Assembly (NCBI GenBank): GCA_916613615.1
Contig: OU744731.1
Coordinates: 48,398,645 to 48,462,644 of the forward strand
Direction of reading: 5' to 3'
DNA: 64,000 nt
Source of the DNA: Steromphala cineraria
Lineage: Eukaryota; Mollusca; Gastropoda; Trochida; Trochidae
Shown here: positions 36,704 to 46,699 of the stretch, piece after piece
How the letters are laid out: each line of letters begins with the position of its first letter
Numbering within the stretch: position 1 is the stretch's first letter
The notes under the pieces: model-generated
Databases searched by the model: none
Told to the model about the DNA's origin: nothing
The model's input: only the letters and a program-made list of their open reading frames with translations
Program-made: the position numbers and the translations under genes

Positions 36704-37831
36704 CATGTCCCCCGCCGCAAGAGAGAAATTGACTAAAACGGATTGCCTGTTGGTGTCTCACAGTTACCCTTAAAACGATGTCAAGGTTACCAAAACCAAC
36801 TGGTGTCTGCATATCTAATGAACAATGACAGTGAAGAATGAAACAAAGGTTTTGGGTGATATCGGGCTAAAAAAGATTGATGTATTGGTCAAACTCCTGT
36901 TGTGTTCTTGAAAATTAAGCCAATGTCACCAAAACAAAACATCAACTGGTGTCTGCATAACCACCCAATGAAGATGTTTGAAGGCTCTTGGTGCAAGATT
37001 TTGTGTGATATCAGGAAAGTATGTTTCCCTGTTGTGAACTTGAAAATTAGGTCAAGGTCACAAGAACTAAATGGCATCTGCATATCCAACCAATGAAGAC
37101 TTATACCAAGTTTGCAGGCTCTTAGTGCAAGGGTTCGTGAGATATCACGCTTACAAGATTTCATGTACTAGTCATAGTTTCAGTCGTGACCTTGAAAATT
37201 AGGTTAAGGTCATGAATACCAATTGGTGTCTGCATTTCCACCCAATAAAGACTAATACTTAGTTTGAAGACTGTAGGTGCAAGTGTTAGTGAGATATTGC
37301 GCTAACAAGGTCTAATATACATGTCTAAGTTCTGTTTTGACCATGAAACTTAGGTCAAGGTCACCAAAACCGACTGGTGTTTGCGTAGTCACCCAATCAA
37401 GACTGATACCAAGTTTGAAGGCTCTAGGTGGATAGTTTGTTTGATAGAGCGCTAACAAGGCTTTACACACTGGTCAAAGTCCTGTCGTGACCTTGAAAAT
37501 TAGGTCACGGTTACCAAAACCGACTGGTGTCTGTGTATCTACCCAATGAAGACTGATACCAAGTTTAAAGGCTCTAGGTGGAAATGTTTGTGAGATATCG
37601 CGCTAACAAGGCTTTACATACTGGTCAAAGTCCTGTCGTGACCTTGAAAATTAGATCATGGTCACCAAAAGTGACTGGTGTCTGCGTATCCATCTGATGA
37701 AGACTGATACAAAGTTAGAAGGCTTTAGGTGCAAGGGTTTGTGAGATATCGTGCTAACAAGAAGCGGGACGGACGGACGTACGGAGCTGAATACTATATC
37801 CCCCGCTTCACCCTTCGTGCGGCGGGGACAA
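36704..37831 (+). mobile_element. Family C tandem-monomer element
   Basis: The 5' end TGTCCCCCGCCGCA (36704) recurs inverted at the 3' end (GCGGCGGGGACA, to about 37831). Between them lie about six monomers of about 165 bp (GACTGGTGTCTGCGTATCC, AAGTTTGAAGGCTCTAGGTG, GAGATATCGCGCTAACAAGG, CCTTGAAAATTAGGTCA), then GGGACGGACGGACGTACGG and a terminal hairpin CCCCGC-GCGGGG at 37801-37827. It lies antisense within the PX/SH3 gene. Confidence 0.85.
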
Positions 37832-37839
37832 CAATAAAT

Positions 37840-38035
37840 ATAGAGCCAATGACTTTGCGTTAGGGTGTGGCCAATGTGGTTCCCCCCTTAGTAGGGGCCA
37901 AGGGTCACAAAATCTACAATTTATAATCCTTTCTAGTCAAGGAGTTAGTATATTAGTATTAGCTTTCCAGGCCTTTTGGTTTGCGAGAAGGAGATGAATA
38001 AAGCTTTTTAGGCGTGGCCCCTGTCTAGGAGGGAC
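37840..38035 (+). mobile_element. Family A 5' fragment (A7)
   Basis: ATAGAGCCAATGACTTTGCG, then GGTTCCCCCCTTAGTAGGGG and one monomer; the 3' part is missing. It starts a few bases after the family C element. Confidence 0.7.
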
Positions 38036-38067
38036 AGGTTCATCCGACACAAAACAGGCACAGTGGA

Positions 38068-38330
38068 AGGCTTAAAGATGGACTGAAATGCTATTGGCAA
38101 CTATGGGATTTCTAAAAAAGGGATAGCCATTTAACATTGACTCAACTTAACATTTCTGAAATAGACCTAGTAACGCCTTAATTACGACTTTATAAATACA
38201 CCGCCAGATTAGGCTGGCAAACAAAATAAAACTCGCTGAAGCATGACTGCCTTGTGACATGTTAGAAGGGACGCGATTCCCTCGATGTATACCCTCTTTA
38301 TGTAAAACAACACAAGCTAATAGTAAAAGG
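38068..38330 (+). repeat. Dispersed repeat R, copy 2
   Basis: Inverted relative of 21190-21485 (see there). The minus frame at 38147-38413 falls in it and is not a gene. Confidence 0.7.
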
Positions 38331-39350
38331 CCAAAGTTTAAAGAGACACAGAGTTTGTTGATAGGATCCCATATGCCAAATTTTGAAATCGATGTTAATA
38401 CATCGGAAACCACTAACTGTTACTGAAAATAACAAAAGGAGAGCACCTTTGGGTCCCTCACCAAATAAGCTCGCATGACATATGTAAATATAAGCACGCG
38501 CCGAAGGCGCTTATATATATAAGAGAAGCACGCGCTAGTGGGCTTATCTCCGTTAGGAGATGTTTTAGACGGAAATAGAGGTCATTTTCGTGTTTGCCAG
38601 CAAAAGTTTAATTTAAAACTTCGTCTGAAAGACGATAGTTTTAAACACGAAATTTAGTATTACTCAAAACGATCCATGCAATCGTTGGCAATCAAATTGG
38701 TCAATTGGTCTGATTGGTCAATTAAAATAACGTGTCGAATACTTCCAAATAAGGGAGAGGTAACTTTGGGAATTAGACTTGCCTGAAGTGAATCGTTATG
38801 TTCTCGTGGTGATTTTGTCAGTTTATGTAATTAGCTAATATTTTTCTATATTGATAGGCCTATTTGAACGATTGTAGGTTATCGTTATCACTATTGCTGA
38901 TGTTGAGTGCTTAATGACAAGTTTCAATGAAAATTGTTTCAAAAGATATGACGACATCGGAAAATATTCTCAAGTTCAAAAGGCGTCATTGAGCGTCCAC
39001 TGTTGAATTTATGTTATTAAATATCCCATAAAGTTGTTTATGAAATTATTAAAAATGATAGTAACATGCCAGTTTTATTGTGGATAATGTCATTGTTTCT
39101 GAGAGAAAAATAATATTTTCATTTAGAAATTTTCACTCTGTTATTTTAAATACAGTCGCCATTGGTATTTACCTTGAGTATTTGTTTTATTATAAAATTA
39201 TCCTGGTTTCTTGTCAGACATCTCGGTCAAATTCTTCACATTCGGAAAATTCATAAGTGAACATGATGTTAGATCTAAAGACAGTTGGTTACTTTTCAAA
39301 TGATCACGAGGGTTATACAATAAATTTCGGACTTTAACTTGAAATTAACT
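38331..39350. other. Stretch with three small hairpins
   Basis: At 38495-38640 short inverted repeats follow one another: GCGCCGAAGGCGC, TCTCCGTTAGGAGA and AAAACTTCGTCTGAAAGACG with its complement. The rest is AT-rich without recognised features. Confidence 0.5.
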
Positions 39351-39352
39351 TG

Positions 39353-41283
39353 AAACTAGATTAGCGTTTGCGGGACACCGCAAAAGCAGAGCAGCCCCGA
39401 AACTTGGGGTTTCGCCTTACCCTGTTCCGCCTTTTACTGGCCTCACCAAATTGGGCATTTTCTCATGACCTTGACCTTTGACACTCAAGGTCACAATCAA
39501 TAAACACATTTCATTGAGTATAACATTAATGTAATGAAATAAGGTGTTAAAAGTTAATTTCATTCATTTTCTCCATACATGTTGACCTTGCCATGACCTT
39601 GACCTTCGATAATTCGTACCCAAAACTTTTTGAAAATTTTGTACTTCTCAAGAGATAATAGATACAAAATCTAAACTTCATAGCAAAAAAATTTTTAAGT
39701 TAATGCGTCTACAAGGAATTGTAATAACTCATATCTCATGACCTTGACCTTTGACCTTCAAGGTCACACAATCATTGAACACTGTTTATTGAGTATAAGA
39801 ATCATGTATTGATTGAAAGTGATAAAAGTTAAAATTAAACATTTTCGCTGAAGCATGCTTAAGTCATGACCTTTCTGTGACCTTGACCTTTGACGGATTG
39901 TAGCCAAAACCTTTTCAATTTTTTTTACTTTTCCAAGGATGATATATACCAAGTTAGAGCTTCATAGCACAAAAACTTTTCAATCGGTCACGTAAACAAT
40001 GGACTGGCAAAAATTGAAAACAAAATGATCTTATTGGGTTCAAGGGTTAAACTAGATTAGCGTTTGCGGGATACCGCAAAAGCAGAGCAGCCCCAGAACT
40101 TTGGGTTTCGCCTTACCCTGTTCCGTCTTTTACAGGCCTCACCAAATTGGGAATTTTCTCGTGACCTTGACCTTTGACACTCAAGGTCACACAATCAATG
40201 AACACATTTCATTGAGTATAACATTATTGTAATGAAATAAAGTGTTAAAAATTAAATTAATCCATTTTCTCCATATATGTTGACCTTGCTGTGACCTTGA
40301 CCTTTCTACAGTTCGTACCCAAAACTTTTTGAAAATTTTGTACTTCTCAAGAGATAATATATACAAAATCTAAACTTCATAGTACAAAAACTTTTCAAGT
40401 TATTGTGTTTACAAGGAATTGTAATAACTCATATCTCATGACCTTGACCTTTGACCTTCAAGGTCACACAATAATTGAACACTTTTTATTGAGTATAACA
40501 ATCATGTATTGATTAAAAGTAGTCATAGTTAAAATTAAGCATTTTTACTAAACCTTGCTGTGACCTTGACCTTTGACAGATTGTAGCCGAAACCTTTTCA
40601 AAATGTTTTATTTTTCCAAGGATGATATATACCAAGTTAGAGCTCCATAGCACAAAAACTTTTCAAGTTACCGTGTTAACAAAAAATTTGGGGTGATTTT
40701 ATAACTCGTGACCTTGACCTTTGAACTTGAAAGTGAACATGTCATAATGATTCCCTGGAAGTATTAACATTTAGACATGTTCATGAGTTCTGAAAAGCTA
40801 AATGGGATAAAGTTATACCCAAATTTAGTGCATTTTGTAATGACTCATATCTCATGACCTTGACCTTTGACCTTCAAGGTCACACAATCATTGAACAGTT
40901 TTTATTGAGTATAACAATCATGTATTGATTAAAAGTGTTCATAGTTAAAATAAAGCATTTTCGCTTTTCAATTTTTTTTACTTTTCCAAGGATGATATAT
41001 ACCAAGTTAGAGCTTCATAGCACAAAAACTTTTCAAGTTATCGCGTTTACAATGAATTCTTAGAGTGATTACATAGCTCGTGACCTTGACCTTTGACCTT
41101 GAAAATGAACGTGTCAAAATCGTTCCCCCGAGGTATGAGTAGTAAGGTATGAATAAGAGTTCTGGAAAGCTTAGTGGAAAAAAGTTATAGCTAGTAGTAC
41201 GAGTGCGGCGGCGGCGGCGGCGGCGGCGGCGATGGAAACTTCACAAAAACTGATAGCAGCCCCGTCCTTAGACGGGGCTGCTA
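39353..41283 (+). mobile_element. Family E tandem-monomer element, two nested copies
   Basis: Two 5' ends are present (AAACTAGATTAGCGTTTGCG at about 39353 and 40047), each followed by GCAGAGCAGCCCCG and a small hairpin. Monomers carry CATGACCTTGACCTTTGAC, TTCAAGGTCACACAATCA and ATATACCAAGTTAGAGCTTC. Only the second copy has a 3' end: a (GGC)n run at 41210-41231, then TAGCAGCCCCGTC-CTTA-GACGGGGCTGCTA (41254-41283), a perfect 13-bp stem. GCAGCCCCG at the 5' end recurs inverted at the 3' end. The first copy has lost its 3' end or was overrun by the second. Confidence 0.85.
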
Positions 41284-42235
41284 ATAAGATCATCGAAATG
41301 AATTCAAGTGTTAGTAGTCTTATTACTTGACAAAATGTTATCATAAAGCAACCAGCATGTCAATCATTGACACTAACGCGCCTGTGAATCAAGAGGATCA
41401 AGGCTAGCCGATCGCGAGTCATTCGGCCATGTAAATAAAGACGAAGGGACTGTCAACAATCAACAACAAAATGAAATGCAAAATCTTACGGGGTCCAAGG
41501 GTTAAAAGATCGTCGAGATATATCCAAGGGTTAGCAATAATCACAAACCTTTTTTGAAGTGCAACCTGTATGAGTGCATGTCAATATCACTGACATGGTC
41601 AGTGACAAACGCACAACGGGGGAAGTTGTACCAAACCTGACGGGATGCCGATCGGGGAAATACTTCGCAACGACTGAAATTCTTGAAAACATGACTGTAA
41701 CGAGCCGTTTAAAACTTGGCATCTGAAAGAATGTTAGCATGCGACCAAAGGCTGAATAATACCATCCATGAGTACTGACAATTGCTAAAATTTCTCAAAC
41801 TTAGTTGAAGTCACGGTAAAAATAAATGGCGTCATTTTAAAGTCTCGCTTCGATGAGAAATGACGTCTGCGCATGTGCGGTAAGTAAAACATTCGAAAAG
41901 AATCAAAATGTGACATACTATGGAAAATGCTTATTTGGTGAGAGATTCTAAAGGTAGGCCCAAGTTAAAGGTCAATCAGTAAATTAGAGCGAAAATACAG
42001 TCATTCAAAGTCGGGATTTTGATCGAAAACCGGACAATGTGGCTCGAGTGGCGTTCTCAAATTCGCCAAACCTTGTCATAAGCTGACAGGAAGATATATT
42101 TGATTCGATAGTATTTATTAAGTATTGTAACTAATAGGTAGATTAATTGGATGCATAATTTCAAATATTAAACGTATTTGAGAGGTTTCCTTGATTTTTC
42201 CATAAAATCAAGCATTTTAGAGATATTATGCATAA
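41284..42235. other. Intron sequence of the PX/SH3 gene
   Basis: No exon was confirmed. The missing second half of SH3-1 should lie somewhere between 42986 and 35183. An exon-like minus frame at 41740-41531 has an acceptor-like CTTTCAG but no SH3 motifs, so it is not called. Confidence 0.45.
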
Positions 42236-42634
42236 GGGACCGGTCATTTATTATAGGGGGGGGTGGGCCGGTGAAATTTCCCCACAGTATGTCCCAAAAA
42301 AAGTGACCCACCCCTTAAAGCTGTCATGATTTTTTATGACCCCCCACTGATGCCTGTCATATTTTTTTATGACCCACCCCTACACTATTTATATTCTTAA
42401 CAGAGCATTAAAGTTTGTTGTCTATGTTTATTAAAGCATATATATTTGTCAAGTTTTGGATAAATTTGTTGTCACGTTTGAAAACAGCACTAAAATACTG
42501 TCTTATTTTTTTATGACCCACCCCTAAAGGCTGTCTTATTTTTTTGTGACCCACCCCTAAAGGCTGTCTTATTTTTTTGTGACCCACCCCCTAAAATCAC
42601 CGGCCCACCCCCCCTATAATAAATGACCGGTCCC
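42236..42634. mobile_element. MITE with 40-bp TIRs and TAA target duplication
   Basis: The ends are near-perfect inverted repeats of about 40 bp starting GGGACCGGTCATTTATTATA and continuing into a G run and GGGCCGGTGA. TAA flanks both sides (42233-42235 and 42635-42637), which fits the PIF/Harbinger superfamily's 3-bp target. At about 399 bp with no gene it is a MITE. Its right part has three tandem units of about 33 bp (GACCCACCCCTAAAGGCTG). Confidence 0.85.
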
Positions 42635-42637
42635 TAA

Positions 42638-42985
42638 ATGGATATTATTTGCAAGTCCAGTGATGAGATATGAGATATGAACTTCAATCAGCATATTAGA
42701 TATTAGATAAACTGTTCATGAATTATATTTTTCATGAATACTTGATGAATTTTTCATGATAAATTCATGAGCAATTCTCATGAAATATCCATGAACTTTT
42801 CATGAAAAATTCATCATCTTTTCACCAGGGATGTTTGCTATTCAAGCATTTATGGATGCATCTGCTGCATTAATATGTTTGTTTGTTAACCTGTCTTTGT
42901 GTACATTTATTCTTTGATTACGTGAACTGTGGCAGTAAAGAAGTATGAGACTGTGTGGGTGTGTGTGTGTGTGTGTGCCACCTAC
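42638..42985. other. TTCATGAA cluster and (GT)n
   Basis: Bases 42710-42825 contain about seven TTCATGAA or near-TTCATGAA palindromes. A (GT)n run lies at 42956-42977, just beyond the donor of the exon at 42986. No coding content. Confidence 0.7.
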
Positions 42986-43137
42986 CACTGTGACTCTGTT
43001 CCACCAGCTCCACCACCTGGCCTGCCCTCAGATCTATCTCACCTCGGTCCTCCTTACGGTAGTCCTCAACCGCCACCAGCCGCTTTAACTCTTTAGGCTT
43101 AGAAATTTTCTCAGCTTTAGGCTTGGCAATCTTTCTC
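42986..43137 (-). CDS. PX/SH3 adaptor gene, exon with first half of SH3-1
   Basis: Internal exon on the minus strand, acceptor TTTTTTTAG|G at 43138-43139 and donor CACAGTG|GTAGGT at 42986. It reads RKIAKPKAEKISKPKELKR, a basic linker, then LVAVEDYRKEDRGEIDLRAG and QVVELVEQSHSG, the first three strands and n-Src region of an SH3 domain. The 152-bp exon takes one base to finish Leu from the PX exon at 44020 and ends in phase 1. The rest of this SH3 (WW pair to the PATYL-like end) was not found downstream. The next recognised exon (35183) is phase-compatible, so either a symmetrical exon was missed or SH3-1 is incomplete. In p47phox and SH3PXD2 an SH3 follows the PX by a similar short linker. 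Confidence 0.78.
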
Positions 43138-44019
43138 CTAAAAAAACCCCTTCAATTTGACAAAAGCACACAATGACAAAGTTGCAATACTATTGAATGA
43201 CAAACCAGTTAACCATCAACCACTATAGATATGAAGTTGTGAACTTTGATAAAGATTTGAACATTATTTTTAAATCTCAATAACCTGTTCCTAATTTAGA
43301 TATTTTACAAAGAGTTTACTCTTATCTTGTGACCTTGAAAGTCAACAATAGATGCTCACTTTTCATTGATAATATAAATTTTATAATGATATGATGTTAA
43401 CAGTTTAAATAGATTTTCGCAATACCATGCTTAAATTGTGATCAAGCTGTCACCTTGACCTTCAATAGATTGTAGGGGGAATCCTTTACAATTTTGCATT
43501 TCTTCAAAGATAAAATATACAAAATAAGGGCTTCACAGCACAAAAGCTTTTCCAGTTAAGATAGATAAGATAAGGGCTTTATTATCCCAAAGGAACATTT
43601 TTTTTTTCATCTTATACAGCGCTTAAGTAATAAACAATATCAAAGATGGAAAACAGATATATACAATATTCACGTCACATGTTATAACTATAATTTGTAC
43701 ATGGCAATTGAGAAAAAAATCAATAACATAAAAACATAGATTTGCTACATTTCAATCTCACTTCATTGTGGACGCTTGGATCTCTGATGCCTTGATCAAG
43801 GTATTGATAACCTAAAATACCTTAAGATGTATATCTAAAATTTTTTTGAGAAAAGTTGTACACTGTACTTTGACCAGTGTATGCATTGACCAACAGATGA
43901 AGCTCAAAACTATATATTCCATCAACTTTGTTGTAGGAGTTAATACATACTTATTGGAACTTTATGCAAGTACCATAAAGTAGAAAATAAGTTGTTAAAA
44001 GAAAGAAAAATACACTCAC
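43138..44019. other. Intron with a minus-strand retroposon tail
   Basis: Near 43560-43605 the minus strand reads CTTTGGGATAATAAAGCCC then repeated TTATC, which resembles the 3' end and tail of a LINE. How far it extends to the right is not clear. Confidence 0.4.
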
Positions 44020-44117
44020 AGCTCATCACATGGGGGTTCCAAATCATCATCATCTACTTGGAAGAAGTCAAGAACATCCTCACAATGTGAAATGGATGCT
44101 GGCAAAGCAATAAGGGC
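44020..44117 (-). CDS. PX/SH3 adaptor gene, exon with end of PX domain
   Basis: Internal exon on the minus strand, acceptor TATTGCAG|GCC at 44118-44119 and donor GAGCT|GTGAGT at 44020. It starts on a codon boundary and reads ALIALPASISHCEDVLDFF, then QVDDDDLEPPCDEL. This matches the last helix of the PX domain in p47phox/NOXO1 and Tks proteins, where the pattern is LxxLP, xIS, LxxFF, DL and PP. PX domains bind phosphoinositides at membranes. The 98-bp exon ends with two bases that pair with the first base of the exon at 43137 to give Leu. It is the most 5' part of the gene that I can assign with confidence. The front of the PX domain, including the RRY(S/T) motif, was not recognised. Confidence 0.8.
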
Positions 44118-44439
44118 CTGCAATACAGTTTTAAACAAAATCATTATCAGGTAATATCCTTGCACCTAAAGGATTTCAATTCCCCATTTTACGCCAATCA
44201 ACTTGATAAGTATGTTGGATTTTACTCGTAAACACAAGCCGCCATGATTTTAATTCAAATTTTCAATCCTGTGCTGACAATCATGTGCTCGGCAAAGCCG
44301 ACTGGCCGATATGCAAAAAAATCGGCAGCTCTTGATATCTTCAATATTTTGACTTAATAGTAACCTGTCATTCTTAGTCTTGCATAATACAATGTAGGAC
44401 AAAGCCTAATAAGGTCGATGTCAAAGCTGTTCATTGACA

Positions 44440-45180
44440 CGCTTTTTATTGATACTTTGGTTGAGAATTATAACATAGATTTCTCATAACATATCCCAAA
44501 GACATTAAACTTATCGCTAACTTAACGGTTAATGTTGAGAAAATTCTTCACGATCAATTTATTCAAAATTGGAGAGAAAATGTCATTGCAAGCCCTAAAG
44601 GTATATTTTATCAATTTTACAAAAAATATCCTCAATTTGAAAGATATCTCCTTCTCTGTAAAGCTATATCACGGCAACTTTTGAAATTTCGAACTTCAAA
44701 TCATAATCTACCAGTCAAAACTGGCCGATGGATCGGAGTACCCAGAGAAGAACGAATTTGCCCTCTTTGCAACTCCCCAACAGTTGCTGACGGATTTCAC
44801 TATCTTTTTAGATGCGAATGCTTTATTTCTGACAGAACTTTGTTAATACCATTACCAATAGCCATTACGTAACCTGGCCAAATATCATAAAGATGACAAA
44901 CCTTCTAAACTCAAACAAAATCAACATTTTAGGAAAATTAGCTAAATACGTAAAGTCAGTGTCTATAAGACTCCAAATAAAGAAATAAATTGTATTTATA
45001 TCTACCGGTATAACTTGTCATATTGAGATATTCCCTGTATCATGTATCATTAATAACACATTTCTTTGTAAATCCTTGCCATTTTGTTATTTGTTATATA
45101 ACTTGTATTGTAATTGTATTTGTCTCATGTACCACCGTTGGTGGAATTTTGAGAATAAATGATGATGATGATGATGATGC
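44440..45180 (+). mobile_element. Third LINE, 3' end only
   Basis: A C-terminal LINE fragment reads LKFRTSNHNLPVKTGRWIGV, then REERICPLCNSPTVADG and FHYLFRCECF (a Cys/His knuckle), up to about 44871. It is followed by a 3' UTR ending GAGAATAAATGATGATGATG. Upstream codons (44530-44680) are readable with the same style. Typical 5'-truncated insertion. Confidence 0.8.
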
Positions 45181-46695
45181 TTGATTCTTAAGTTAATTGA
45201 TTCTTAATTTTAGGCTCAGGTCAAGATAAAGGTTTGATTGATCGAGTTAAGTAAAGTTATTTGTATTTCAGATGCCTGTTAAAAATAACTTTCCAACAAA
45301 AAGTAAAGGGAAAAGTTAAAAATTATCGGAGACAATCTTTATTTTGTATATAAGTCTGCATTTCAAATGATAATACAAGAATGATTAATCAGCCTTTAGG
45401 TCGTGTTTGCACCATATCAGGGTTTCCCGGCGACGGGGCCAGGCGACGTGGCAGCAACGTGACAAGGCTCCTTGATTGCAATGTTGCACAGCTACAAGGC
45501 AGCTACGTTGTATGAACATAGCGCAGCAAAGTTTCCGTTTAGTTGATGTAAGGTGGCATATGCACCAATTCATGGTATGCCGGCAAGGTTGCATGGCTAC
45601 TTGGTGGCAACTTGGCAGACCTAAATGCCTATATATAGAGTGATGGAAAAATATAAGCCAAGGTAAAAGATGTGTTTCCAGAAGACTTACTGTTACAAAT
45701 CACACAGACATTGTGTTAAACGGCAGATACCATGTTGGCTTTATGATAGATGCTGGTCTCTGACGACATGCCGAGTGAATTGTTTAAAAACAAGAATTTA
45801 TTTCCCAAAAAAGATCTTTGTATTCACTTATACGAAAAGAGGTGGTTGTAAATGAGACCTGGATCCCGTTTCACAAAACACTTACAATCAAATGCAAATT
45901 TGCAATCAATATTTTAAAAAGTTGCTTCATTCGATCAGAACTTTGCAATTGCTTTGTCGAAAGGCACCCTGGTTTATATTATAGCAAATATGGAATATCT
46001 TCCCGCTTAGTTAAATGAATAAAAACTGAACTAGACATAACAGAGGGATATTAAGTTGACAACCTTGTTTATTCAGTCGTAAATTACAAAAACAAATTTC
46101 TGTAACTTCAAGCTATCTTTCTTCACAGCGGTGGTCATCAGCAAAAAAACGTTCTCAATCTGTAATTGAAATGAAGCCCAATTAAAAAAAGGATCTTCTA
46201 GCGAACGGCATTAAAAAGGGGAAACTGTTGCCTTTGATATACTCATTTCGATCTTATGAGTTGTTTTTAAAATGAGCAGTTACATTGCAACCACTTGAAT
46301 TAAGATAAGTGTTTGTTTCATCTTTTACTTCAGTTTACCTACAAACCCGACCAAGAATAATTGCCTTCCTTAAATAATCGTTGTGTCTGAGTCAATGCAT
46401 AAATAAACATTCACCTACGTTCAACAATTTTCATAAATTATCTTACAAAGTATATATCAATACGTGTATATAATCAATTAGCCTATAATATTGATACTTC
46501 AAATGTGCTTCCTGATGCGACATTCAATTTTTAACATTATAGTAAGAAATTGAGAACCTTTGAGATGAAAGATAAGATGATAAAATACTCTATTAGCGGC
46601 AAGGTAATTCTTTGTACATTCTTAAGAGTTCTGATATTAACAAGGAAATAGATTAATAAAGTTTTGTAGAATTTTAGATATGATCTAAATAATCA
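45181..46695. other. Non-coding stretch with a GTGGCA-rich repeat
   Basis: Bases 45400-45620 (GGCGACGTGGCAGCAACGTG, GGCAGCTACGTTG, TTGGTGGCAACTTGGCAG) resemble the block at 54775-55070. The rest is AT-rich with no supported gene. Confidence 0.5.
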
Positions 46696-46699
46696 ATAT

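Noticed and set aside
41531..41740. Minus-strand exon candidate for the missing SH3 half
   Set aside because: It has an acceptor-like site but none of the three frames shows SH3 residues such as WW or PATYL.
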